Below the pieces are notes generated by a model. That model was given only the letters and a program-made list of their open reading frames with translations. It was not told where the DNA came from and did no database searches. A stretch of 64,000 nt of DNA from Proteocatella sp041738345 (lineage in GTDB: Bacteria > Bacillota > Clostridia > Peptostreptococcales > Filifactoraceae), in contig JBGSPX010000057.1 in assembly GCA_041738345.1 (NCBI GenBank), forward strand, positions 36,531 through 100,530, given 5' to 3'. Both the position numbers and the translations under genes were made by a program. This document shows, one piece after another, positions 45,119-53,561 of this stretch (its first letter is position 1; every line of letters starts with the position of its first letter).

Positions 45119-46408
45119 CTATTTTTTTATATTATAGAACGCTTTCATTCCTTTGTACTGCGATATACCTTCTAAATCATCTTCTATTCTTATAAGCTGA
45201 TTGTATTTTGCAACTCTATCTGTTCTTGATGGAGCTCCTGTTTTTATCTGTCCTGCATTTGTTGCTACTACAAGGTCTGCAATTGTAGTATCTTCTGTTT
45301 CTCCAGATCTATGAGATATAATTGCTGTATATCCTGCTAATTTAGCCATTTCAATAGCATCTAAAGTTTCAGTTATTGTTCCTATTTGATTTAGTTTTAT
45401 AAGAATTGAGTTTGCGATTCCTTTTTCGATTCCTTCTGCAAGTTTTGTAGTATTTGTTACAAAAAGGTCATCTCCAACTATTTGAATTTTATTTCCAAGT
45501 TTCTCAGTCATTAATTTGAAACCATCCCAGTCGTTTTCATCAAGTCCGTCTTCGATTGAAACGATTGGATATTTGCTGCAAAGATCTTCATAGAACTCTA
45601 CCATTTGTGCTGAAGTAAATTCTTTTCCTTCGCCCGCTAAAACATATAGGTTTTTCTCTTTTGAGTAGAAAGATGATGCTGCTGCGTCCATTGCAATTCT
45701 AACTTGCTCGCCTGCTTTGTAACCTGCTTTTTCTATAGCTTCTACTATTACCTTAAGTGCTTCTTCATTTGATGTAAGGTTTGGTGCAAAACCACCTTCA
45801 TCACCTACCGCTGTATTAAGACCTTTTCCGTGAAGTACTGATTTAAGTGCGTGGAATATTTCAGCACCCATTCTAAGTGCTTCTTTCCAAGACTTCGCTC
45901 CTACTGGCATTACCATGAATTCTTGGATATCTACGTTATTGTCTGCATGCTCTCCACCATTTATGATGTTCATCATTGGAACAGGAAGTGTTTTTGCATT
46001 CACTCCACCTATATATCTATAAAGCGGCATTCCTAATTCTTCTGCTGCTGCTTTCGCTACTGCCATAGAAACTCCTAGAATAGCATTTGCCCCTAATTTC
46101 CCTTTATTTTCAGTTCCATCAAGTTCTATCATAAGCTGATCTATTCCAACTTGGTCAAAAACATTCATTTCTTCAAGTTCAGGAGCAATTATTTCATTTA
46201 CATTTGAAACCGCTTTTAGAACTCCTTTTCCAAGATATCTACCCTTATCGCCATCTCTTAATTCTACAGCCTCATATACTCCTGTAGATGCGCCTGATGG
46301 TACAGCAGCTCTACCCATTACTCCACTATCAAGTGTTACTTCAACCTCTACTGTAGGATTTCCTCTTGAATCTAATATTTCTCTTGCATATACATCTGTA
46401 ATAAACAT
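45119..46408 (-). CDS. eno: Enolase
   Basis: This 429-residue enzyme interconverts 2-phosphoglycerate and PEP. Motifs are AREILDSRGNPTVEVEV, GASTGVYEAVELRDGDK, VGDEGGFAPN, QIVGDDLFVTN and the signature LIKLNQIGTITET, then SHRSGETEDTTIADL. It is the last gene of cggR-gap-pgk-tpi-gpmI-eno and follows gpmI by 14 nt. Confidence 0.98.
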   Translation of the reverse strand: MFITDVYAREILDSRGNPTVEVEVTLDSGVMGRAAVPSGASTGVYEAVELRDGDKGRYLGKGVLKAVSNVNEIIAPELEEMNVFDQVGIDQLMIELDGTENKGKLGANAILGVSMAVAKAAAEELGMPLYRYIGGVNAKTLPVPMMNIINGGEHADNNVDIQEFMVMPVGAKSWKEALRMGAEIFHALKSVLHGKGLNTAVGDEGGFAPNLTSNEEALKVIVEAIEKAGYKAGEQVRIAMDAAASSFYSKEKNLYVLAGEGKEFTSAQMVEFYEDLCSKYPIVSIEDGLDENDWDGFKLMTEKLGNKIQIVGDDLFVTNTTKLAEGIEKGIANSILIKLNQIGTITETLDAIEMAKLAGYTAIISHRSGETEDTTIADLVVATNAGQIKTGAPSRTDRVAKYNQLIRIEDDLEGISQYKGMKAFYNIKK

Positions 46409-46422
46409 AATGTTCCTCCTGA

Positions 46423-47943
46423 TTATTTTATAATTAATGAATTACCTGTCATTTCTTGTGGCTTTTCTAATCCTAATATATCCAAAATTGTAGGTGATAA
46501 ATCACAAAGTTTTCCATCAGCTCTTAATTTTGAATCTAAAGCATCATCATTTATATATATAAGTGGTACTCTATTTGTAGTATGCGCAGTAAATGGGCTT
46601 CCATCTTCTTCACACATCTGTTCTGCATTTCCATGGTCTGCCGTTATTAGTACACTTCCACCCAGTTCTTGTATTTTTGAAACCACTTTTCCAAGACAAG
46701 TGTCAACTGCTTCTACTGCTTTTTTAGCCGCTTCAAATACTCCTGTATGACCTACCATATCACAGTTTGCGTAGTTTAATATTATAACATCTTTTGGATC
46801 ATTTTCCAAATCTTCAACAAGTTTTTCTGTAACCTCATAAGCCGACATCTCTGGCTTAAGATCATAGGTTGCTACTTTTGGAGAATTTACAAGAATTCGA
46901 GATTCGTTATTGTAAACAGCTTCCCTTCCACCATTAAAGAAAAATGTAACATGTGCATATTTTTCAGTTTCTGCAATTCTAAGCTGAGTAAGCCCCTTGT
47001 CTGCTAAATATTCTCCCAGTGTATTTACTAATGCCTCTGGTCTATAAGCTACTTTCACATTTTTAAATTTAATGTCATACTGAGTCATAGTTACATAATG
47101 TGTATCTATTTTAGTTCTCTCAAAACCATCAAATTCATTCTCTGTTATAGCTCTTGTAAGTTCTCTTGCTCTATCTGGTCTAAAATTGAAAAATATTATG
47201 CTATCTCCATTTTCTATACCTTTATAACCATCTAGTACTACCACAGGCTCTACAAACTCGTCGGTTTTATCGTTGCTATAAGAACTTTCCATAGCTTCGC
47301 TTGGAGATTTTGACGTAGGAGCATCTGCTAATACAACCGCATCATAAGCTTTTTTCACTCTTTCCCAACGATTATCTCTATCCATAGCATAATATCTTCC
47401 AGATATAGTTGCTATATTTCCTATATTATTTGTTGCTATAAAGTTTTCCAGTTCTTTTATGAAATCTATCCCTGATTTTGGTGGAGTATCTCTTCCATCC
47501 ATAAAGCAGTGTACATAAACTGTTTCAACTTTATATCGCTTAGCCATTTCTAAAAGTCCTTTTAAGTGATCTATATGAGAATGAACACCTCCATCTGATA
47601 ATAAACCCATTAAATGAAGCGCGTTTCCTTTAGCTGCCATTTTCATAGCCTCTACAAGCTCTTGGTTTTCAAAAAAATCACCATCGGCTATAGCCTTAGT
47701 TATTCTAGTAAGTTCTTGATAAACTACTCTTCCGGCTCCAATATTTAAATGGCCAACTTCAGAATTTCCCATTTGTCCATCTGGAAGTCCTACATCAAAA
47801 CCACTTGCGCCTAAACTTGTTACTGGATATTTAGAGTAGTAACTTTCAAAATTAGGCTTTTGAGCAGCTTTTACTGCATTGCCTTCTATTTTATCGACTA
47901 ATGCAAAACCATCTAATATAATTAATGCTACTGGTTTTTTCAT
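46423..47943 (-). CDS. gpmI: 2,3-bisphosphoglycerate-independent phosphoglycerate mutase
   Basis: This 506-residue Mn-dependent mutase of the alkaline phosphatase superfamily has the N-terminal metal Asp in LIILDGFAL, the catalytic Ser in QMGNSEVGHLNIGAGRVVYQ (near 61), FMDGRDTPP and the C-terminal TADHGNAEQM. It lies between tpiA and eno. Confidence 0.97.
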   Translation of the reverse strand: MKKPVALIILDGFALVDKIEGNAVKAAQKPNFESYYSKYPVTSLGASGFDVGLPDGQMGNSEVGHLNIGAGRVVYQELTRITKAIADGDFFENQELVEAMKMAAKGNALHLMGLLSDGGVHSHIDHLKGLLEMAKRYKVETVYVHCFMDGRDTPPKSGIDFIKELENFIATNNIGNIATISGRYYAMDRDNRWERVKKAYDAVVLADAPTSKSPSEAMESSYSNDKTDEFVEPVVVLDGYKGIENGDSIIFFNFRPDRARELTRAITENEFDGFERTKIDTHYVTMTQYDIKFKNVKVAYRPEALVNTLGEYLADKGLTQLRIAETEKYAHVTFFFNGGREAVYNNESRILVNSPKVATYDLKPEMSAYEVTEKLVEDLENDPKDVIILNYANCDMVGHTGVFEAAKKAVEAVDTCLGKVVSKIQELGGSVLITADHGNAEQMCEEDGSPFTAHTTNRVPLIYINDDALDSKLRADGKLCDLSPTILDILGLEKPQEMTGNSLIIK

Positions 47944-47953
47944 AGAAATCTCC

Positions 47954-48700
47954 TTAAAATTTTATAAGCTTAAGGTAATCCTCTGCTACAAGTGATGCCC
48001 CACCTACTAAAGCGCCGTCTATATCTGATTGTGCCATTATGTCCTTTACATTAGCTGGTTTTACTGATCCACCATATTGAATTCTTATCTTTTTAGCAGT
48101 TTCCTCATTATAAAGCTTTTCTAATTCTTGTCTTATATGCATGCATACTTCATTAGCTTGTGCACTCGTAGCCGTTTTTCCTGTTCCAATTGCCCATATC
48201 GGTTCATATGCTATCACTGTTTTCATAGCATCTTCTGATGATATTTCTTTATATGCTGCTACAACTTGATTTTTGACAATTTCTTGTGTTATTTCAGCTT
48301 CTCTTTGTTCTAAAGATTCTCCCACACAAATTATCGGTGTAAGTCCTTCTTTTATAGCCTTCTTCGCTTTTAAATTTACAGTTTCATCAGTTTCATTAAA
48401 ATACTGTCTTCTTTCAGAATGACCTATTATAACAAACTCTGCACCTACTTCAAGTAACATTTTTGCTGAAATTTCTCCAGTAAAAGCCCCCTCATCTTCA
48501 TAATGAAAATTTTGAGCTCCTATTTTAACATGTGTACCTTTAAGTTCTTCTTTAAGCGACTGTATCATAGTAAATGGTGCACATATTACTGCATCTACGT
48601 TTTCTGTTTCACAATCCAATTTTATTTCTCTTGCAAATTCAACTGCCTCTGCAATTGTTTTAAACATTTTCCAGTTTCCTGCTATTATCGGTCTTCTCAT
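47954..48700 (-). CDS. tpiA: Triosephosphate isomerase
   Basis: This 248-residue barrel enzyme interconverts dihydroxyacetone phosphate and glyceraldehyde 3-phosphate. Seen are AGNWKMFK (Lys), IGHSERRQYF (His), AYEPIWAIGTGKTA (catalytic Glu) and YGGSVKPAN. It follows pgk by 13 nt. Confidence 0.98.
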   Translation of the reverse strand: MRRPIIAGNWKMFKTIAEAVEFAREIKLDCETENVDAVICAPFTMIQSLKEELKGTHVKIGAQNFHYEDEGAFTGEISAKMLLEVGAEFVIIGHSERRQYFNETDETVNLKAKKAIKEGLTPIICVGESLEQREAEITQEIVKNQVVAAYKEISSEDAMKTVIAYEPIWAIGTGKTATSAQANEVCMHIRQELEKLYNEETAKKIRIQYGGSVKPANVKDIMAQSDIDGALVGGASLVAEDYLKLIKF

Positions 48701-48713
48701 AATAATTCTCCTT

Positions 48714-49916
48714 CTATTTAGAATCTAATGATACTATTCCTGGAAGTTCTTTACCTTCTAAGAATTCTAAAGATGCGCCTCCACCTGTAGAAACATGAGT
48801 CATTTTATCTCCAAATCCAAGCTGATTTACTGCAGCTGCTGAATCTCCTCCGCCTATAACTGTAACTGCATTTTTAAGCGCTGCCATGTTTTGTGCTATA
48901 GCAAGCGTTCCTTTTGCAAAATTTTCAAATTCGAACACTCCCATAGGTCCATTCCAAATTATTGTTGAAGATGAGTTTACTTTTTCTACATAAAGTTCTA
49001 TAGTTTTTGGCCCTATATCTAGTCCCATATAACCATCTTCTATATTTTGGTCGCTTGTAACTACAGGTTTTGCATCTTCTGAAAATCTATCAGCAACTAC
49101 ATTGTCTACTGGAAGTAGCATAGCTACACCTTTAGCTTTTGCTTTAGCTATCATTTCTTTAGCATACTCTACTTTTTCTTCTTCTACAAGAGAGCTTCCT
49201 ATACTATATCCCTGTGCTTTTAGGAAAGTATATGCCATCCCCCCACCTATTATAAGGGTGTCTACTTTTTCTAACAATTGTTCTATAACTGCAATCTTAT
49301 CAGAAACTTTAGCGCCTCCAAGGATTGCTGTAAACGGTCTTTTTGGAGCTTCAACCGCTTCTCCTAAGAACTTCAATTCTTTTTGAATAAGGTATCCACA
49401 AACACGTTCTTGCAGAAATTCACCTGCGCCTACAGTTGAGCAGTGTGCTCTATGTGCAGTTCCAAAAGCATCATTTACAAAAATATCTGCGAGCGAAGCT
49501 AGTTCTTTTGAAAAACTTTCTTCGTTTTTAGTTTCTTCTTTTCTAAATCTAGTGTTTTCGATAAGCATAACATCACCATCATTGAGTTTAGCTGCTGCCG
49601 ATTTAGCGTTATCTCCCACAACTTCTTCATCTGCTGCAAAAATAACTTCTTTACTTAAAAGTTCTGACAGTTTTTTTGCTACTGGCTCTAATGAAAATGC
49701 TTTTTCATAACCATTTTTAGGTTTTCCTAAATGAGAACAAAGTATAACTCTTGCCCCATTATCTATAAGATATTTTATTGTTGGAAGTGCTCCATAAATC
49801 CTGTTAAGGTCTGTAATCTCACCGTCTTTAATTGGCACATTAAAATCACATCTCACTAAAGCTTTTTTGCCCGATACGCTTATATCCTCTATTGTTTTTT
49901 TATTAAGCATTGACAT
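48714..49916 (-). CDS. pgk: Phosphoglycerate kinase
   Basis: This 400-residue enzyme makes ATP from 1,3-bisphosphoglycerate. Motifs are KKALVRCDFNVPI, CSHLGKPKNGYE, LIENTRFRKEE, NDAFGTAHRAHCSTVG and GGGDSAAAVNQLG. I start at MSMLNKK (ATG at 49916) because GGAGGAA sits 6 nt upstream; the five codons before it include that site. Confidence 0.97.
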   Translation of the reverse strand: MSMLNKKTIEDISVSGKKALVRCDFNVPIKDGEITDLNRIYGALPTIKYLIDNGARVILCSHLGKPKNGYEKAFSLEPVAKKLSELLSKEVIFAADEEVVGDNAKSAAAKLNDGDVMLIENTRFRKEETKNEESFSKELASLADIFVNDAFGTAHRAHCSTVGAGEFLQERVCGYLIQKELKFLGEAVEAPKRPFTAILGGAKVSDKIAVIEQLLEKVDTLIIGGGMAYTFLKAQGYSIGSSLVEEEKVEYAKEMIAKAKAKGVAMLLPVDNVVADRFSEDAKPVVTSDQNIEDGYMGLDIGPKTIELYVEKVNSSSTIIWNGPMGVFEFENFAKGTLAIAQNMAALKNAVTVIGGGDSAAAVNQLGFGDKMTHVSTGGGASLEFLEGKELPGIVSLDSK

Positions 49917-49939
49917 ATCAAATTCCTCCACACGTTATA

Positions 49940-49970
49940 AAGCAGGTCCATGTAAAACATGGACCAGCTT
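49940..49970 (-). other. Intra-operon hairpin between gap and pgk
   Basis: AAGCTGGTCCATGT and ACATGGACCTGCTT form a 14-bp stem with one mismatch and a 3-nt loop. No U tract follows on the minus strand, so it is not a simple terminator. A 3' stabiliser of cggR-gap mRNA or a processing signal is likely. Confidence 0.6.
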
Positions 49971-49987
49971 GCATTTTAAATTTATTA

Positions 49988-50995
49988 TTATTTCGTTAAT
50001 GAAGCAAAATGTCCTAAAGTTCTTATTAACTGATTTGTGTATGACATTTCATTGTCATACCAAGATACAACTTTCACTAATTGTTCGCCATTTACTTCCA
50101 TTACTTTTGTCTGTGTCGCATCAAATAGTGAACCATAGCTTACACCTATTATATCTGAAGATACTAACTCCTCTTCAGTATAACCAAATGACTCATTTGA
50201 AGCCGCTTTCATAGCTTCATTTATCTCCTGTGTTGAAGTGTTTTTTCCTAAAGTACAAACAAGTTCTGTAAGTGATCCTGTTATAACTGGAACTCTCTGT
50301 GCTCCACCATCTAATTTCCCTTTTAATTCTGGGATTACAAGTCCAATTGCTTTTGCTGCTCCAGTTGAGTTTGGAACTATATTTGAAGCCGCTGCTCTAG
50401 CTCTTCTTAAATCGCCTTTTGGATGCGGTGCATCAAGCGTATTTTGATCATTTGTGTATGCATGAATAGTAGTCATAAAACCTTTTGTTATTCCAAACTT
50501 GTCGTTTAATACTTTTGCCATTGGCGCAAGACAGTTTGTTGTACAAGAAGCTCCTGAAATAACAGTCTCTGTACCATCTAGTATTTCATGATTCACATTA
50601 AATACTACTGTTTTTAAATCCCCTGTAGCTGGTGCTGATATAACTACTTTTTTAGCGCCTGCTTCTATATGAGCCTGTGCTTTTTCTTTATCTGTAAAGA
50701 ATCCTGTACACTCAAGTACCACATCTACTCCAAGCTCTCCCCATGGAAGGTCTGCTGGATTTTTTTGAGCAAACACTTTTATTTCTTTTCCATTAACGAT
50801 GAATCCTGTTTCTTCTACAGTTATTTCCCCGTTAAATCTTCCCTGTGCTGAATCATATTTAAATAGATGCGCTAATGTTTTTGAGTTAGTAAGATCGTTT
50901 ATCGCCACTACTTCAAACTTATCAGTTTGTTCCATCATTTTTCTTAAAGCTAGTCTACCTATTCTTCCAAATCCGTTAATTGCCACTTTTACCAT
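49988..50995 (-). CDS. gap: Glyceraldehyde-3-phosphate dehydrogenase (NAD-type)
   Basis: This 335-residue glycolytic enzyme has the Rossmann motif NGFGRIGRLALR, the catalytic SGASCTTNCLAP and HAYTNDQNTLD. The cofactor loop reads AIND-L-T (Asp34), as in NAD-specific GAPDH. It follows cggR by 44 nt and heads the glycolytic enzyme genes. Compare the second GAPDH at 52293. Confidence 0.97.
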   Translation of the reverse strand: MVKVAINGFGRIGRLALRKMMEQTDKFEVVAINDLTNSKTLAHLFKYDSAQGRFNGEITVEETGFIVNGKEIKVFAQKNPADLPWGELGVDVVLECTGFFTDKEKAQAHIEAGAKKVVISAPATGDLKTVVFNVNHEILDGTETVISGASCTTNCLAPMAKVLNDKFGITKGFMTTIHAYTNDQNTLDAPHPKGDLRRARAAASNIVPNSTGAAKAIGLVIPELKGKLDGGAQRVPVITGSLTELVCTLGKNTSTQEINEAMKAASNESFGYTEEELVSSDIIGVSYGSLFDATQTKVMEVNGEQLVKVVSWYDNEMSYTNQLIRTLGHFASLTK

Positions 50996-51039
50996 TTTTG
51001 CTTCCTCCTAAGTAATCTTAATTTTAAATTTTAATCACA

Positions 51040-52062
51040 CTAACCTAGTAAATCCAGAATCCTGTAAGCTGCACTTTCATCTGTTATAAGTACTAGATTT
51101 TTATTTATTTTTGATATCGACAGAATTGCCTCTGCCTTATTTTTGCCACCTGCTATACCTATTATATTTTGTAAATTTTTATACTGTTCTAATTTAATTC
51201 CTACTGTACCTGTTTCATGAACAATGTTCCCATCTATATCAAAATAGTGCCCAAAAGACTCTGAAACCGCACCTCTACTTCTTATATATTCCCACTGTTC
51301 TTTTGGAGTGTGCCTTCGTTTTGCCATATCTTCGGCATTTCCAATCCCAAATACAAAGTAATTTATTTTTGCTATATCATCTACAACACCTTTTATTTGA
51401 GGGTCTTCATACATATAGCTCATTATATCTTTATTTATATTGTCAGGAATATGAAGTAATTTGTAGTTTGCTGATAGTTTGCCTGCCAAGTTGGCAACTA
51501 TGCTATTTGATTGAATTTCTAAAACTTCTCCCAAGCCTCCTCTGGCTGGAACAATTGTCATTTTCGAAAATTCTTTTTTAGGCATCTGTTCTGAAAACTG
51601 ATACATAGTGTACCCGCCTGTTATTCCAACAATATCATCCGGTTTAACAGTTTTTAAAAAATACTTAGATGCTTCTTTGCCAAGTTCTTTTAAAGCATCC
51701 TGATTGTATTCTAGTGAAGTCGGTACAATCAACACTTTGTTTATACCCATTTTTTTTGCCAAGTTATCTTGCATAACAGAAAGTCCTCTAATTTGAGAGA
51801 TATATTCTCCTAAATTATCTAAAATTTCCATACCTACAGGAGTTATAATCATTCCTGTAGCATCAATTGAAAGCAAGCCCTCCGCTTTTAAAAATTCCAC
51901 TTCACTTCTTACAATTCTTTCCGAAATATTCATTTTTGAAGCAAGCATGCGCCTACCTATAGTTCCCGAAAGATATATTTCTTTTAGTATTGAATATCTT
52001 TTTTCCAAGAGTATAAGTGCTTCTGGAACTATTTTCCTTTGAATTTCTAAAAGATTGTTCAT
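51040..52062 (-). CDS. cggR: Central glycolytic genes regulator (SorC/CggR family)
   Basis: This 340-residue repressor has an N-terminal winged helix (LSGTIGRRMLASKMNISERIVRSEVE) and a C-terminal sugar-phosphate-binding domain (VGITGGYTMYQF, VPARGGLGEV, GIAGGKNKAEAI). In Bacillus CggR represses the gap operon until fructose-1,6-bisphosphate binds. The position as first gene of the gap operon is the same. Candidate operators with GGGAC repeats lie just before it and before the second GAPDH gene. Confidence 0.94.
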   Translation of the reverse strand: MNNLLEIQRKIVPEALILLEKRYSILKEIYLSGTIGRRMLASKMNISERIVRSEVEFLKAEGLLSIDATGMIITPVGMEILDNLGEYISQIRGLSVMQDNLAKKMGINKVLIVPTSLEYNQDALKELGKEASKYFLKTVKPDDIVGITGGYTMYQFSEQMPKKEFSKMTIVPARGGLGEVLEIQSNSIVANLAGKLSANYKLLHIPDNINKDIMSYMYEDPQIKGVVDDIAKINYFVFGIGNAEDMAKRRHTPKEQWEYIRSRGAVSESFGHYFDIDGNIVHETGTVGIKLEQYKNLQNIIGIAGGKNKAEAILSISKINKNLVLITDESAAYRILDLLG

Positions 52063-52102
52063 TAAAGTCCCCCTTTGTTGGGTTTTAGTGAGTGATTTTT
52101 TA

Positions 52103-52176
52103 GGACTTTTTATGTCCCGCTATTCATTTATCGTCCCACTTAATATTATAATACTTCATATGGAGTATTTTTACAA
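52103..52176 (-). promoter_or_regulatory. cggR operon promoter with candidate CggR operator
   Basis: TTGTAA (52171-52176) and TATTAT (52148-52153) on the minus strand are 17 nt apart. Immediately downstream are GTGGGACGATAAAT, GCGGGACATA and GTCC (52103-52139), with the two GGGAC units 18 nt apart. CggR operators are built from GGGAC/GTCC half-sites. Confidence 0.6.
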
Positions 52177-52211
52177 GTATTTTTTTATATTTATACACAT
52201 TTTTACATAAA

Positions 52212-52254
52212 AATAATCAGACTCTTTACTTGGCAATTAGAGTCTGATTATTTC
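52212..52254 (-). terminator. Terminator after the second GAPDH gene
   Basis: AAATAATCAGACTCT pairs perfectly with AGAGTCTGATTATTT, followed by further T on the minus strand. It lies 39 nt after the stop and isolates this gene from cggR. Confidence 0.9.
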
Positions 52255-52292
52255 GTGTGATTACTTAGAAGTTTTGAAAATTAATATAATAG

Positions 52293-53300
52293 TTAAATCA
52301 ATTGGCCTACATGTCTTGCGACTCTAACCAATTGTGCCGCGTAAGACATTTCATTGTCATACCACGATACTACTTTTACAAGTTGACTCCCTGCTACTTG
52401 TAGAACCTTTGTCTGAGTGGCATCAAACAAACTTCCATAAGTTATTCCAATAACGTCTGAAGATACTATTTGATCTTCTGTATATCCAAATGAGTCATCA
52501 CTTGCCTTCTTCATAGCAGAGTTTACTTGCTCTGCCGTAACTTTTTTGTCTAGTATACATACTAACTCTGTAAGTGAACCTGTAACTACAGGAACTCTCT
52601 GTGCTGCACCATCAAGCTTACCTTGTAGTCTAGGAAGTACTTTTCCTATAGCTTTTGCTGCTCCCGTAGAGTTTGGAACGATATTTGCTGCCGCTGCTCT
52701 AGATCTTCTTAAATCGCCCTTAGCATGAGTTCCATCTAAAGTATTCTGGTCATTTGTATATGCATGAACCGTCGTTATAATACCACTTACAAGACCAAAC
52801 TCTTCGTCCATAACCTTAGCCATAGGCGCTAAACAGTTAGTCGTACACGATGCACCCGAAATCACGTCATCTTCTTTTGTTAAACTACTGTGATTTACTC
52901 CATAAACTATAGTTTTTAATTCACCTTTTGCTGGTGCGGATATAACTACTTTTCTTGCACCTGATCTTATATGTGCATTCGCTTTTTCTTTATCTATGAA
53001 TTTTCCAGTACATTCAAGCACTACATCTATTCCTTTTTCTCCCCATGGAAGTTTTTCAGGATCTCTTTCTGCTATTATCTCTATGATTCGTCCATCTACT
53101 GAAAATTTATTTTCTTCAATAACTTCAACCTTTGCATCAAATCTTCCTTGTGAAGAGTCATATTTAAGTAAATGCGCTAGCGTATGTGCATCTCTAGTAC
53201 TGTTTATTGCTACAATTTCAAAATCGTCTGGATATTTACTCATGTTTCTAAGCGCCAATCTTCCTATTCTTCCAAATCCATTAATCGCAACCTTTATCAT
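52293..53300 (-). CDS. Second glyceraldehyde-3-phosphate dehydrogenase, predicted NADP(H)-type
   Basis: This 335-residue GAPDH has an intact catalytic SGASCTTNCLAP and HAYTNDQNTLD. The cofactor loop is AIN-S-T-R (Ser34, Thr35, Arg36) where the operonic GAPDH has Asp-Leu-Thr. Loss of this Asp with a nearby Arg is the pattern of NADPH-using, gluconeogenic GapB enzymes. It is monocistronic with its own promoter, GGGAC-type operator and terminator. It may run the pathway in reverse or supply NADPH; enzyme direction is inferred. Confidence 0.93.
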   Translation of the reverse strand: MIKVAINGFGRIGRLALRNMSKYPDDFEIVAINSTRDAHTLAHLLKYDSSQGRFDAKVEVIEENKFSVDGRIIEIIAERDPEKLPWGEKGIDVVLECTGKFIDKEKANAHIRSGARKVVISAPAKGELKTIVYGVNHSSLTKEDDVISGASCTTNCLAPMAKVMDEEFGLVSGIITTVHAYTNDQNTLDGTHAKGDLRRSRAAAANIVPNSTGAAKAIGKVLPRLQGKLDGAAQRVPVVTGSLTELVCILDKKVTAEQVNSAMKKASDDSFGYTEDQIVSSDVIGITYGSLFDATQTKVLQVAGSQLVKVVSWYDNEMSYAAQLVRVARHVGQLI

Positions 53301-53348
53301 TGCTCCTCCTTATATATATTAAACAAACTCTAAATTATTATACCTTTG

Positions 53349-53403
53349 CGGGACGTTTATCGTTCCCAGTTATTTATTATACACTATTAAAGTTTTTTTG
53401 CAA
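53349..53403 (-). promoter_or_regulatory. Promoter and candidate CggR-like operator of the second GAPDH gene
   Basis: TTGCAA (53398-53403) and TATAAT (53376-53381) on the minus strand are 16 nt apart. The inverted repeat GGGAACGATAAACGTCCC (53350-53367) lies right at the expected start site and shares GGGA-CGATAAA with the cggR operator region. Confidence 0.6.
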
Positions 53404-53433
53404 CACTTTTTTTCAAAAAAACTTTAATAGTGT
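53381..53433. repeat. Perfect 20-bp inverted repeat overlapping the second GAPDH promoter
   Basis: ACACTATTAAAGTTTTTTTG (53381-53400) and its exact complement (53414-53433) flank a 13-nt loop. One arm contains the -35 to -10 spacer of the downstream promoter. No U tract or rpoN 3' end fits it as a simple terminator, because rpoN has its own at 53520. Confidence 0.8.
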
Positions 53434-53519
53434 ACTTTTATTGTGCTTTACTAACTTAGTATGTATACTTTAAACTTTATTTGTTAAAAAAATAGTATAC
53501 TTTGAAAAAAATAAAAAAT

Positions 53520-53547
53520 ATAAGACAACTTTTTAAAGTCATCTTAT
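53520..53547 (-). terminator. Terminator after rpoN
   Basis: ATAAGATGACTTT pairs with AAGTTGTCTTAT, followed on the minus strand by ATTTTTTATTTTTTTC. Confidence 0.8.
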
Positions 53548-53561
53548 ATAAAATATTAATA

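Noticed and set aside
53350..53367. A CcpN box in the second GAPDH promoter
   Set aside because: The closest sequence around the -10 (AGTGTATAATA) misses several consensus positions; the GGGAC repeat is the better operator candidate.
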